A DNA stretch of 18,699 nt from DAORHV01 sp964513925 (lineage in GTDB: Bacteria > Patescibacteriota > Gracilibacteria > Peribacterales > Peribacteraceae): NCBI GenBank assembly GCA_964513925.1, contig CAZENR010000019.1, positions 1 through 18,699 of the forward strand. Reading direction: 5' to 3'. Positions within the stretch are counted from its first letter, which is position 1. Every line of letters starts with the position of its first letter. This document shows positions 6,131 to 13,617 of the stretch, in pieces. Under the pieces are notes generated by a model that had not been told where the DNA came from, made no database searches, and saw only the letters and a list, made by a program, of their open reading frames with translations. A program made the translations under genes and the position numbers.

Positions 6131-7639
6131 ATGTGTGGAATTATTGCCGTTTCCGGTTTTCGCGACGTCATCCAGGACTTGTACGACGGGCTTATCGTGC
6201 TGCAACACCGCGGTCAGGATGCAGCCGGTATCGTGACGTACGACAACCAGTTCCACTTGAAGAAATCCAACGGCATGGTGACCGAAGTATTTCATGCAAA
6301 GTCGCTCTCGCGCCTCAAAGGCCCCATGGGAGTTGGACACGTGCGCTACCCCACCGCAGGCTGCAGCAGCGAGTTCGAGGCGCAGCCGTTTTTCGTCAAC
6401 AGCCCATTCGGCGTTGCACTGGCGCACAACGGGAACTTAACCAATGCCGACAAGCTTTCGAAGGAGCTGCGCACCCAGGCATTCCGTCACTTAAACACCA
6501 ATTCCGACTCCGAAGTGCTGCTCAACGTCTTCGCGCTGGAGCTGGAAAAGCAGAAGCCCAAAAACCTGACGCCCAAGCACATCTTCGGAGCCATGCAGCA
6601 CGTCTTCCGCCGCTGCAAGGGCGCGTATTCCGCTGTGGCGCTGATTGGAGGCCATGGCATTCTGGGCTTCCGCGATCCGCACGGTATTCGCCCGCTGCAG
6701 CTTGGCAAGCGGCGCTACGGCATGAAGGAGGAGTACATGATCACCTCGGAGAACACCGTCTTCAAAGCACTCGATTTCGAGTTCGTACGCGACATCCGTC
6801 CGGGGGAAGTCGTGTTCATCGACAAGCAGAACCGCATCCACTCCAAGCAGGTGGTGCAGGGCAAGTTGAACCCGTGCCTGTTTGAGTGGGTGTACTTGGC
6901 AGCCCCGGATTCCACGATCGACGGCGTGAACGTGTACAAGGCACGCGTCCGCATGGGCGAAGCCCTGGCACGCCAGGTAAAGGCTGCAGGTATTCATATC
7001 GACTCGGTCATTCCTGTGCCGGACACGGGCCGCCCCGCCGCCGCGGGACTCGCCGACAAGCTGAAGGTTCGCTACCGCGAAGGCTTTGTGAAGAACCGCT
7101 ACATCGGCCGCACCTTCATCATGCCCGGACAGGCGGTGCGCAAGCGCAGCCTCAACTTCAAGCTGCACCCCATTGAGCTGGAATTCAAAGGAAACAGCGT
7201 ACTCCTGGTCGATGACTCCATTGTTCGCGGCAACACCAGTCGCAAGATCGTGGAAATGGCTCGCAAAGCCGGGGCAAAGAAGGTCTACTTCGCTTCGTCC
7301 GCACCCCCGATCATCGGGCCGGACCCGTACGGCATCGACCTTCCCACCACCACGGAACTCATCGCCGCAGACCACAGCATCGAAGAGGTGCGCAAAGCCA
7401 TCGGCGCCGACGGTCTGTTCTACACCAGCATCGATGATATGTACGACGCCATCCGCGTGGGTAACCCCAGCATCAAAAAGCTCAGCGACGGTTGCTTCAG
7501 CGGCAAGTACCCAACCCCCGAGGTGAACTTGAAGCTGTTGAAATCCTTAGGTTCCGGCAGAAACCAGACTCGCGAATCGTACAACCAGGAGCTGGAGGAA
7601 CCCTCTGGAGACCAGACGAAAATGATGGCTTTGGTGTAA
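6131..7639 (+). CDS. purF: Amidophosphoribosyltransferase (glutamine PRPP amidotransferase)
   Basis: PurF makes 5-phosphoribosylamine from PRPP and glutamine, the first step of de novo purine synthesis. The 502-residue protein starts MCGIIAVSG, so Cys2 is the N-terminal nucleophile of the class II glutaminase domain. This fixes the start at 6131 even though the frame is open to 6017. Further glutaminase signatures are LQHRGQDAAGI, GVGHVRYPTAG, AHNGNLTN and NSDSEVLLN. The PRPP site VLLVDDSIVRGNTSRKIVE (357-375) has the paired acidic residues D361 and D362. It has no propeptide and only one of the usual iron-sulfur cysteine positions (NPCLFEWVY), so it resembles the E. coli type without a cluster. 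It leads a block with a small orphan and purD. No Shine-Dalgarno is visible; a possible leader peptide ends 5 nt upstream. Confidence 0.97.
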   Translation: MCGIIAVSGFRDVIQDLYDGLIVLQHRGQDAAGIVTYDNQFHLKKSNGMVTEVFHAKSLSRLKGPMGVGHVRYPTAGCSSEFEAQPFFVNSPFGVALAHNGNLTNADKLSKELRTQAFRHLNTNSDSEVLLNVFALELEKQKPKNLTPKHIFGAMQHVFRRCKGAYSAVALIGGHGILGFRDPHGIRPLQLGKRRYGMKEEYMITSENTVFKALDFEFVRDIRPGEVVFIDKQNRIHSKQVVQGKLNPCLFEWVYLAAPDSTIDGVNVYKARVRMGEALARQVKAAGIHIDSVIPVPDTGRPAAAGLADKLKVRYREGFVKNRYIGRTFIMPGQAVRKRSLNFKLHPIELEFKGNSVLLVDDSIVRGNTSRKIVEMARKAGAKKVYFASSAPPIIGPDPYGIDLPTTTELIAADHSIEEVRKAIGADGLFYTSIDDMYDAIRVGNPSIKKLSDGCFSGKYPTPEVNLKLLKSLGSGRNQTRESYNQELEEPSGDQTKMMALV

Positions 7640-7668
7640 GGAGTTCCACGCATGAGAATGATCATTTC

Positions 7669-7696
7669 TTGACCTGCAGAGGGAGAGGGTTAGCAT
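7669..7696 (+). promoter_or_regulatory. Promoter (TTGACC-16-TAGCAT) for the small gene starting at 7703
   Basis: TTGACC (7669-7674) and TAGCAT (7691-7696) are 16 bp apart, and the hexamer ends 6 nt before the ATG. The purine-rich GGGAGAGGG just upstream could be mistaken for a Shine-Dalgarno but lies between -35 and -10. A 10-bp palindrome, AATGATCATT (7657-7666), sits just before the -35 and could be an operator. Confidence 0.5.
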
Positions 7697-7702
7697 GCGC
7701 GC

Positions 7703-8047
7703 ATGAACTTCAACCGATCTCAAGGCCCTGGAAAAGACGACTCCTGGCGAGTGCCGGAACTAGAAAACTGGCGCGATGCTTCCTGTGCGCAAGCCGATGA
7801 AGACTTGATGGATTTCCTAGGGCCGGAGGTAGATGAAGCCGTAAACCCGGTACTCCCTGAGCAAGACATTCGTTTTCTCATAGAGCAAGATGGCCGCACG
7901 GTGCGTGTCGATTTGGCGCTGCTATTATCACAATCGGATACACAAGGAGTTGTGCAGCCGCTGCCGCAACCTGCTCCGCGAGTATATCCGCTAGGGGCAC
8001 CCAAGCGCAGCGAGCCGCTTGGCATCGAAGAATTAGGTCCTCGTTAG
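7703..8047 (+). CDS. Small acidic hypothetical protein between purF and purD, 114 aa
   Basis: I do not recognise this protein. It is 114 residues long and acidic in the first half (ENWRDASCAQADEDLMDFLG, then PEVDEAV). A compact central segment follows, LPEQDIRFLIEQDGRTVRVDLALLLSQ (about 50-76), which could form a small alpha/beta fold. The C-terminus is a proline-rich tail (PLPQPAPRVYPLGAP). No signal peptide or membrane segment is present. The start is supported by TAGCAT-N6-ATG with a TTGACC -35. Its place between purF and purD on the same strand suggests co-expression and perhaps a role near purine synthesis, but a separate promoter means the link may be positional only. Confidence 0.6.
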   Translation: MNFNRSQGPGKDDSWRVPELENWRDASCAQADEDLMDFLGPEVDEAVNPVLPEQDIRFLIEQDGRTVRVDLALLLSQSDTQGVVQPLPQPAPRVYPLGAPKRSEPLGIEELGPR

Positions 8048-8056
8048 CCAAACCTG

Positions 8057-8065
8057 TGCTACGAT
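8057..8065 (+). promoter_or_regulatory. Extended -10 promoter for purD
   Basis: TGC-TACGAT ends 6 nt before the purD ATG at 8072, predicting a leaderless transcript. No clear -35 is seen, as expected for an extended -10 promoter. It lies in the 24-nt gap after the preceding gene's stop. Confidence 0.5.
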
Positions 8066-8071
8066 GCGCTC

Positions 8072-9439
8072 ATGAAGGTACTTGTCATTTCGAATTCCGC
8101 ACGCGGACATGCCATAGCTGAGGCGCTTGCACGCAGTCCGCAGAAACCGGAAATTATCGTCATTGCCACGAACAAAGATCCCGGTATGGCCGCGCTGGCA
8201 AAGGAGCTGTACGTGCTGCCCGATTTGCTCGAATTTTCGCACATCATCGACATTGCCAAAAAAACCAAGCCCGATTTTGCAATCATTGGGCCGGAAGACC
8301 CCATTTGCGGCGGCCTTGCAGACCGACTCTTAACCGTAGGCGTGCACTGCGTTGCCCCCAAGAAGCCGCTATCGCGCATTGAGTCGAGCAAGGAATTCGC
8401 GCGCAAGCTGATGAAGAAGTATGAGATAAAGGCCAACCCGAAATTCCGCGCGTTCGAATTCTCCTCGGTGGCGCAGATGAAGCAAATGCAGGCCGACATT
8501 ACCAGGTACATCGAACATGACCTGCAGGGCAGCTACGTCGTAAAGTACGATGGGCTGAAAGGCGGGAAGGGCGTAAAAGTAAGCGGAGAGCATCTGCAAA
8601 CCACCAGCGTCGGCGTGAAGTACGCACTGGAATGCATGCAAGAATGCGGTTCCGTTGTAGTGGAAGAAAAACTGATCGGTGTTGAGTTTAGTCTCATGTC
8701 GTTCGTATCCGGCGAGACAGTGGTGGACATGCCTGCCGTACAAGACCACAAGCGCGCATACTCGGGCGATACCGGCCCGAATACCGGAGGCATGGGCACA
8801 TACAGCGATGCAAATCACTCGCTTCCCTTCTTATCGAAAGAAGACATCGCCAGAGCCAGTGAAATCAACCGCAAGGTTGCCGAGGCACTTATGAAAGAGT
8901 GTGGAGAGCCATACAAAGGCATCCTGTACGGCGGCTTCATTGCCGTAAAACACGGCGTACGCGTGATCGAATACAACTGTCGCTTCGGTGACCCGGAAGC
9001 GCTGAATGTACTCCCGATTCTCAAAAGCGATTTTGCCGCCGTTTGTCAGGCAATCATCGACGGCACGCTCAAGCCCGAAATGGTGGAATTCGAGAACAAA
9101 GCAACGGTCTGCAAGTACCTCACGCCCAAGAGCTACCCTGATAAGAAGGATGAAAAAGGGAAAACGTTCACACTGCCGGAAGATGTGCCGCAAAACGTAC
9201 ACATGTACTACGGCGACGTACAACAAGGGAAGGAGGACCGTCAGTTGGTATTGGGTACCTCCAGATCCGTTGGCATAGTCGGAATCGGAGATACTCTGGA
9301 CCAGGCTGAGCAGGCTGCGGAGAAGGTGTGTGAAAAAGTCTCCGGGCCGGTGCGGTTCCGTTACGATATCGGAACTGTGGAATTGGTTGAAAAGCGCATC
9401 GATACCATGGCGAAGCTGCGTCGAGACTTGCAGCCGTAA
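8072..9439 (+). CDS. purD: Phosphoribosylamine-glycine ligase (GAR synthetase)
   Basis: PurD joins glycine to phosphoribosylamine using ATP, the step after PurF. The ATP-grasp core is clear: VVKYDGLKGGKGVKV (156-170), GVEFSLMSFV, DTGPNTGGMGTYSDA and EYNCRFGDPEALNVLP (300-315), which carries the metal and substrate ligands. At 455 residues it is somewhat longer than typical bacterial PurD (about 420-430). Features such as NKDPGMAALAKE and KYLTPKSYPDKKDEKG recall archaeal-type PurD. The N-terminal loop, usually G-x-GGREHA, reads SNSARGHA here, so the conserved Gly and Glu are changed. Start: ATG with TGC-TACGAT six bases upstream. The next gene begins 67 nt after the stop with its own promoter candidate. 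Confidence 0.93.
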   Translation: MKVLVISNSARGHAIAEALARSPQKPEIIVIATNKDPGMAALAKELYVLPDLLEFSHIIDIAKKTKPDFAIIGPEDPICGGLADRLLTVGVHCVAPKKPLSRIESSKEFARKLMKKYEIKANPKFRAFEFSSVAQMKQMQADITRYIEHDLQGSYVVKYDGLKGGKGVKVSGEHLQTTSVGVKYALECMQECGSVVVEEKLIGVEFSLMSFVSGETVVDMPAVQDHKRAYSGDTGPNTGGMGTYSDANHSLPFLSKEDIARASEINRKVAEALMKECGEPYKGILYGGFIAVKHGVRVIEYNCRFGDPEALNVLPILKSDFAAVCQAIIDGTLKPEMVEFENKATVCKYLTPKSYPDKKDEKGKTFTLPEDVPQNVHMYYGDVQQGKEDRQLVLGTSRSVGIVGIGDTLDQAEQAAEKVCEKVSGPVRFRYDIGTVELVEKRIDTMAKLRRDLQP

Positions 9440-9458
9440 GGCGCAGAGACAACCATAC

Positions 9459-9486
9459 TTGACTTTTTTGCGGTGGAGCGTAGCGT
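9459..9486 (+). promoter_or_regulatory. Possible promoter (TTGACT-16-TAGCGT) for the secreted protein at 9507
   Basis: TTGACT (9459-9464) and TAGCGT (9481-9486) are 16 bp apart and would give a leader of about 14 nt. A second hexamer, TTATCA (9495-9500), lies exactly 6 nt before the ATG but matches the consensus poorly. Which one is used cannot be decided. Confidence 0.35.
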
Positions 9487-9506
9487 GTGCCCTTTTATCA
9501 CACTCT

Positions 9507-10127
9507 ATGAACACCCCATCTGCCCTGCGCCGACAGACGACTGCAATGCAGCGAACTGCTGCCGCTGTCTTGTTTGTTGCCGCCCTAGTTACGCTGCCGC
9601 TGCTTGCGGAGTCGCCAAACGGCATGTACGCCGAGCAGCTCATCCGGCGCTTTGAAAAAACGGGCGCCATTCAGGGGCAGAGCTTCGATAACCGGTTCAT
9701 TGATACCAACGCATTCGATTTCGCACAGTACTTCAGCCACACCTGCTTCCGCCCTACCGAATACGACATTCCCGCGTGCCAGCGTGAATTCGGTCCGTAC
9801 TGGAATCTACAGCAAACCTTAGTAACCGGACAGTTGGCGGAAATCCTTGCCCGCAGGACATACCTTGCCGGAGCAGAGAAGGCGGTAGTCCCCGTACCGG
9901 TGCAGAAGGTATACGAAACCCGTCCCGAGCCAAGCCAGTGGACACCAGCTACCACGAATGATGACGCCAAGCTGCAAAAGCAACGAGACGCCCGCTCTAA
10001 AGTGCTGTGGTCCGCTTGCCAGAAGCGCACATCCGACCGCACCGAGGCAGGCCGTTGCTACCGTCGTAACATCCGCCTGCTCAATGAAGAGTCCAGCGAC
10101 CTGGATATCGAGTCCAGCGTGTACTAA
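9507..10127 (+). CDS. Secreted four-cysteine hypothetical protein, 206 aa
   Basis: The protein starts MNTPSALRRQTTAMQRTAAA, followed by a hydrophobic core (VLFVAALVTLPLLA) and a likely signal-peptidase site near residues 34-36 (LLA-ES). It is therefore probably exported or anchored by its N-terminus. The mature part has four cysteines in two pairs: HTCFRPTEYDIPACQREFG near 76-94, and ACQKR and GRCYRR near the C-terminus. They could form two disulfides outside the cytoplasm. The rest is charged and helical, with QKQRDARSKVLW. I do not recognise a family. An alternative start at the second ATG (9546) would still leave a signal peptide. It follows purD on the same strand and converges on prfA, with 6 nt between the stops. 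Confidence 0.65.
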   Translation: MNTPSALRRQTTAMQRTAAAVLFVAALVTLPLLAESPNGMYAEQLIRRFEKTGAIQGQSFDNRFIDTNAFDFAQYFSHTCFRPTEYDIPACQREFGPYWNLQQTLVTGQLAEILARRTYLAGAEKAVVPVPVQKVYETRPEPSQWTPATTNDDAKLQKQRDARSKVLWSACQKRTSDRTEAGRCYRRNIRLLNEESSDLDIESSVY

Positions 10128-10133
10128 AACGTC

Positions 10134-11189
10134 TTAGAGTCGCTTCAGGGCTTCATCCTCCTCCCATTTGCGCATTGCTTCGACAATGTCGCTCATTTCT
10201 CCTTCCATGACTGCGGGAATGTTCGAGAAGTTCTGGTTGATGCGATGGTCGGTAATGCGGTCTTGTGGAAAGTTGTACGTGCGAATCTTCTCACTGCGAT
10301 CTGCGGATCCAACTTGGCTGCTTCGTGCATCATCGCGCTCTTTTGCCAGCTTCTCCTGTTGAGACTGGTACAAACGGCTGCGCAGAATGCTCATAGCCAA
10401 CGTACGGTTCTTTAACTGCGATCTCTCGCTTTGGCAGGCAACAACCACACCCGAAGGAATGTGTGTGATACGTACGGCGCTATCGGTCTTGTTCACGTGC
10501 TGGCCACCAGCACCTCCGGAACGGTACGTATCGATACGGAGGTCGTTTGGATTAATGACAATGTCCACCTCTTCGGCCTCGGGCAGAATAGCAACGGTTG
10601 TCGTGGAGGTGTGCACGCGGCCTTTGGCCTCCGTTTTGGGAATGCGCTGCACGCGGTGCACCCCGGATTCAAACTTCATATCGCCGTACACGCCATCACC
10701 TTCAATGCGTGCTGATGCCTCTTTAATGCCTCCGGCGTCAGCGGCTGACGTATCGATGAGTTCGGCTTTCCAGCCACGCGATTCTGCGAACTTGAGATAC
10801 ATGCGCAGCTGCTCGGCAGCAAACAACGCCGCCTCTTCGCCACCGGCACCGGCACGCACTTCCAAGATGACGCTGCGTTCGTCATCGGGGTTCTTGGGGA
10901 TGAGCAAACGCTTCATCTTCTCCATGAGTATCGGCATTTGCTCGCGCGCCTTTACAGCCTCTTCCTCGGCCATGGGACCCAATTCCGGGTCGTCTTTCAT
11001 GGCCTGTGCATCTGCTACGGCACGCTCGTATTTCTCATAGTCTGCATACGTATCCACCAGGGGTTTCAGCTGTTTCAACCTGCGCGAGAGCTTGGCGATC
11101 TGCTTCGGATCTCCGTAAATCGCGGGATCCTGCATCTTCTTCTCAGTCTCTGCGTACTCGGCAATATGGGCTCTGACCTTCTCGAGCAT
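10134..11189 (-). CDS. prfA: Peptide chain release factor 1
   Basis: RF1 reads UAA and UAG stop codons in the ribosomal A site and triggers peptide release. The 351-residue protein has GGQ at 228-230 within RSGGAGGQHVNKTDSAVRITH, and the stop-codon-reading PxT tripeptide as PKT at 184-186 (VQRIPKTEAKGRVHTST), which identifies RF1 and not RF2. The N-terminal helical domain and the ILEVRAGAGGEEAALFA segment are typical. Start: the first Met of MLEKVRAHIAEY at 11189; the frame extends to a TTG at 11213, but the TACCAT hexamer six bases before this ATG supports the shorter form. UGA is also a stop here, so an RF2 gene should exist elsewhere. The upstream gene on the same strand ends 43 nt before this start. 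Confidence 0.96.
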   Translation of the reverse strand: MLEKVRAHIAEYAETEKKMQDPAIYGDPKQIAKLSRRLKQLKPLVDTYADYEKYERAVADAQAMKDDPELGPMAEEEAVKAREQMPILMEKMKRLLIPKNPDDERSVILEVRAGAGGEEAALFAAEQLRMYLKFAESRGWKAELIDTSAADAGGIKEASARIEGDGVYGDMKFESGVHRVQRIPKTEAKGRVHTSTTTVAILPEAEEVDIVINPNDLRIDTYRSGGAGGQHVNKTDSAVRITHIPSGVVVACQSERSQLKNRTLAMSILRSRLYQSQQEKLAKERDDARSSQVGSADRSEKIRTYNFPQDRITDHRINQNFSNIPAVMEGEMSDIVEAMRKWEEDEALKRL

Positions 11190-11195
11190 GGCGGC

Positions 11196-11201
11196 ATGGT
11201 A
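11196..11201 (-). promoter_or_regulatory. -10 element for prfA
   Basis: TACCAT on the minus strand ends 6 nt (gccgcc) before the prfA ATG. The -35 region is poor and there is no TGn extension, so the evidence is mainly the shared spacing seen at other genes. Confidence 0.4.
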
Positions 11202-11232
11202 GCCCAAAACCAAGCCTGAGAGAAGTAAACGG

Positions 11233-12318
11233 CTATTTGCGCGTCACGTCGGATACATCGAAGGTAAAGCAGTGCCGCCCAGCCGGGTGGTTCCACTGGA
11301 TATCGAAGTCCTGCGAGCGAGTTGCTGCAAACACGGCGCACAACTCGTAACGCACTGCGTCACGGACCACATACTCATACGGCGCTCCTGTCTCGGGGTC
11401 GGTGAGGTGCAGACGTTGGTAGGCGGCTTGCTGTGCCATTTCTTCCAGTGTCAAAGGTATCGGCCTTACCGGTTTGGATACGGTCGAATCCCATTGTCTT
11501 CCAGCGTAGGCAAAGTTGAGGATCTCGGATTGAATGGCACGCAAGTCTTCTATGCGGCGTTCGTCGAACTTGCGCAGACGTTCGCTGGCAGGACTGCCTA
11601 CTTGGAACATGCCCCATGCGAGCACAGCGACAATAGCCACTATTGCTGCAATGGCAAACCCGCGATGAAATGCCTTATCGGACAAACGGTCCGTGCCCCT
11701 AACTACCGACAAGAGGTAGTAGGCAAACGTCATACCCGTGGCGGCAAACACCACTACTACCTTGAGGATGAATCTCAGGGTCAGCTCTCCTTCCAGCAAG
11801 CGGAATACCAGTGTTATGCCATCCCCCATGAGTGCCATTGCGGCAAAGAACAACGTCAAATACGTGAGCCAGCGGCGCACTCCGCTGCGAGCGCGCTCGG
11901 GACGCAGGGTCATTTCATGCAGCAGCTTGCGCGAAATCCACATGAACAGCGGAAAGACCACAATCAGGGCTGCGATCCACCAACGAAGCGTGCTCAGCGC
12001 GCCTGCGTCGTATCCATAGAACAAGGTATCAGTCGCCGCATCCGGCAGGTAGCGCTCTATGGAAGTGAACAAAATCACGATGACGCCAATGAGTGTGGTG
12101 TACAAACAGGCAAAGTTCACCAGGTGCAAGAAGGCATCTCTGGCTCCGCCCAAGTCGGGGGGCTGGGGCACCGGCATATCCAACGTCTGATCGGAAAGCG
12201 CCTGAGCTACGTCCTTTTCCTTCCAGCCGGAAGACAGAAGCAGCATGCGAATAGTGGCATGATCCATGCCCTTCAAGCGAGCATGGGCGATGAATTCAGT
12301 AAGCGTGGCGTTCTTCAT
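11233..12318 (-). CDS. Membrane protein with N-terminal helical motif and DUF5671-like domain
   Basis: This is a 361-residue integral membrane protein of unknown function of a type common in Patescibacteria. Residues 1-45 (TLTEFIAHARLKGMDHATIR, then LLSSGWKEKDVAQAL) form a UBA/CUE-like helical motif often seen at the N-terminus of proteins from these bacteria. A DUF5671-like block follows (DAFLHLVNFACLYTTLIGVIV onward) with five membrane segments at about 62-88, 112-133, 147-173, 181-206 and 219-243. The C-terminal soluble part starts RKFDERRIEDLRAIQSEIL and contains DPETGAPYEYVVRD and YELCAVFAATRS, which look like the globular C-terminus of pilin-like CPR proteins. Start: ATG 12318, with TAGCAT seven bases upstream. 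The family name is from memory of DUF5671 and not from a search. Confidence 0.75.
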   Translation of the reverse strand: MKNATLTEFIAHARLKGMDHATIRMLLLSSGWKEKDVAQALSDQTLDMPVPQPPDLGGARDAFLHLVNFACLYTTLIGVIVILFTSIERYLPDAATDTLFYGYDAGALSTLRWWIAALIVVFPLFMWISRKLLHEMTLRPERARSGVRRWLTYLTLFFAAMALMGDGITLVFRLLEGELTLRFILKVVVVFAATGMTFAYYLLSVVRGTDRLSDKAFHRGFAIAAIVAIVAVLAWGMFQVGSPASERLRKFDERRIEDLRAIQSEILNFAYAGRQWDSTVSKPVRPIPLTLEEMAQQAAYQRLHLTDPETGAPYEYVVRDAVRYELCAVFAATRSQDFDIQWNHPAGRHCFTFDVSDVTRK

Positions 12319-12325
12319 GAGGCCG

Positions 12326-12331
12326 ATGCTA
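12326..12331 (-). promoter_or_regulatory. -10 element for the DUF5671-like gene
   Basis: TAGCAT on the minus strand ends 7 nt before the ATG at 12318. No good -35 is visible. It faces away from the mnmA promoter in the 100-bp divergent region. Confidence 0.38.
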
Positions 12332-12382
12332 CCACTCCCCTGCCCTGCTACGTCTGCAGATAGCAGCCGAGTCAAGCGCCGT

Positions 12383-12409
12383 TTGCCCAAAGCAAAACGC
12401 GGGTATACT
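12383..12409 (+). promoter_or_regulatory. Promoter for mnmA (TTGCCC-15-TATACT)
   Basis: TATACT (5 of 6 consensus) at 12404-12409 ends 9 nt before the mnmA ATG, giving a leader of at most about 3 nt. The -35 is TTGCCC, or TTTGCC with 16-bp spacing, and is a moderate match. Confidence 0.5.
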
Positions 12410-12418
12410 GCGTACTCC

Positions 12419-13513
12419 ATGCGCATACTGCTTGCCATGTCCGGCGGCATCGACTCTAGCGTCGTCGCCCACCTGCTTTCAAAGCAGGGCCACGACGTGG
12501 TCGGCGTACGTTTTACCCTGTGGAGCGATCCGCTGGCACCCGCACTGGCAGAGGTGCTGCCAAGCAAGTGCTGCAACGCGCAAACGGCAGCCCGTTGCGC
12601 CAAGGTGGCAAAGCAGCTCGACATACCGCTGCATATTGTCGATCTATCCGATGAGTTTAAGAAAAACGTCGTCGATCCGTTTCTCCAAGGATACGCGCAA
12701 GGATTGACGCCGAATCCTTGCATCGGCTGTAACCGCAACATCAAGTTCGGCAGACTGCTGGAGCTCGCCGACGAGTGGAAGTGTGACATGCTTGCCACCG
12801 GCCACTATGCACGGACCGCAGTTGAGCAGACATCGGATGGAGCAAGGCGGCACCTGCTGCTGGAAGCAGTGGATGGACGAAAAGACCAGAGTTACTACCT
12901 GTACGGACTTTCGCAGCGGCAACTGTCGCGCTGCGTGTTTCCGCTGGGAGGCATGCAGAAGAAAGAAGTCTTCGCGCTCGCGCAGCACTTTGGCATCCCC
13001 TACTCAACGACTTCGTACCGCGAAAGCCAAGATTTATGCTTTTTCCCGGAGAAAACCCCGCAGGAATTCTTGCGGCGCCACCTGCAACAGGCATTGCGGC
13101 CTGGGCCAATTGTGCGGCGGGACGGCACCGTTGTGGGTGAGCACCGAGGCCTGCCCCTGTACACGCACGGACAGCGCAGAGGGCTTCGCGTAGGTGGGCA
13201 GCCGATTCCATTGGAAGTAGTCGCAAAAGATCTGGAGTCCAATAGCCTTATTGTCGAGCCGAAAGGAACGCAGCAAACCCACTCCATACCATTGCACGAT
13301 TTGCGATTTGTCTCCTGGGAACCACAGGAAGGCCAGCCGATACCATTTGAATGTCGCACGCGGTCGCTCTCTGCCAGGCAGAAGGGCACGCTGGTCCGCA
13401 GTGGCGCAAAGGGTGTGTTTCAATTCGAGAACGTACAAGGGCCACTGTCGCCGGGGCAGTCGCTGGTGCTGTACCGCGGGCAGGAGGTGGTTGGCGGAGG
13501 CGTGATGAAGTAA
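12419..13513 (+). CDS. mnmA: tRNA-specific 2-thiouridylase MnmA
   Basis: MnmA adds sulfur to U34 of tRNA-Glu, -Gln and -Lys after adenylating the base, which sharpens codon reading. The 364-residue product has the PP-loop SGGIDSSV (8-15; usually SGGVDSSV). Both catalytic cysteines are present: C101 in NPCIGCNRNIKFG and C207 in ESQDLCFFPEKTPQEFLRRH. It also has MLATGHYARTA and the KDQSYYLYGL tRNA/ATP-contact segment. The insert SKCCNAQTAARCAKVAKQLD is of a form common in MnmA. The frame continues upstream to 12266, but that stretch antisense-overlaps the divergent gene. The start at 12419 (MRILLAMSGG) gives the normal N-terminus and lies just after TATACT. The sulfur donor and MnmE/G partners are not in the window. 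Confidence 0.96.
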   Translation: MRILLAMSGGIDSSVVAHLLSKQGHDVVGVRFTLWSDPLAPALAEVLPSKCCNAQTAARCAKVAKQLDIPLHIVDLSDEFKKNVVDPFLQGYAQGLTPNPCIGCNRNIKFGRLLELADEWKCDMLATGHYARTAVEQTSDGARRHLLLEAVDGRKDQSYYLYGLSQRQLSRCVFPLGGMQKKEVFALAQHFGIPYSTTSYRESQDLCFFPEKTPQEFLRRHLQQALRPGPIVRRDGTVVGEHRGLPLYTHGQRRGLRVGGQPIPLEVVAKDLESNSLIVEPKGTQQTHSIPLHDLRFVSWEPQEGQPIPFECRTRSLSARQKGTLVRSGAKGVFQFENVQGPLSPGQSLVLYRGQEVVGGGVMK

Positions 13514-13598
13514 ATGTTAATGGAAACTAAATTTTATTTTTTGCAATGCTTACATTGTGGCTGTCTGTAGCCATGCCCTCGCCGGAAAGCCCTCTTTC

Positions 13599-13607
13599 TG
13601 CTAGAAT
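13599..13607 (+). promoter_or_regulatory. Extended -10 promoter for the sortase gene
   Basis: TGC-TAGAAT ends 10 nt before the ATG at 13618, for a predicted leader of about 3-4 nt. The alternative ATG at 13609 lies one base after the hexamer and would be upstream of the transcription start, so 13618 is preferred. The 104-nt gap after mnmA also holds a small inverted repeat (CAATG-CTTA-CATTG). Confidence 0.45.
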
Positions 13608-13617
13608 AATGGACTCG

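Noticed and set aside
6491..7375. 294-codon minus-strand frame inside purF
   Set aside because: It is fully antisense to purF, with no promoter and no recognisable domain. It arises from the GC-rich codon pattern.
7679..7690. GAGGGAGAGGG as a Shine-Dalgarno for the gene at 7703
   Set aside because: It is more than 10 nt from the ATG and sits between a good -35 and -10, so it would not be transcribed from that promoter.
12266..12418. 51-residue extension of MnmA
   Set aside because: It overlaps the start of the divergent DUF5671-like gene and lies upstream of the promoter candidate. MRILLAMSGG is the normal MnmA start.
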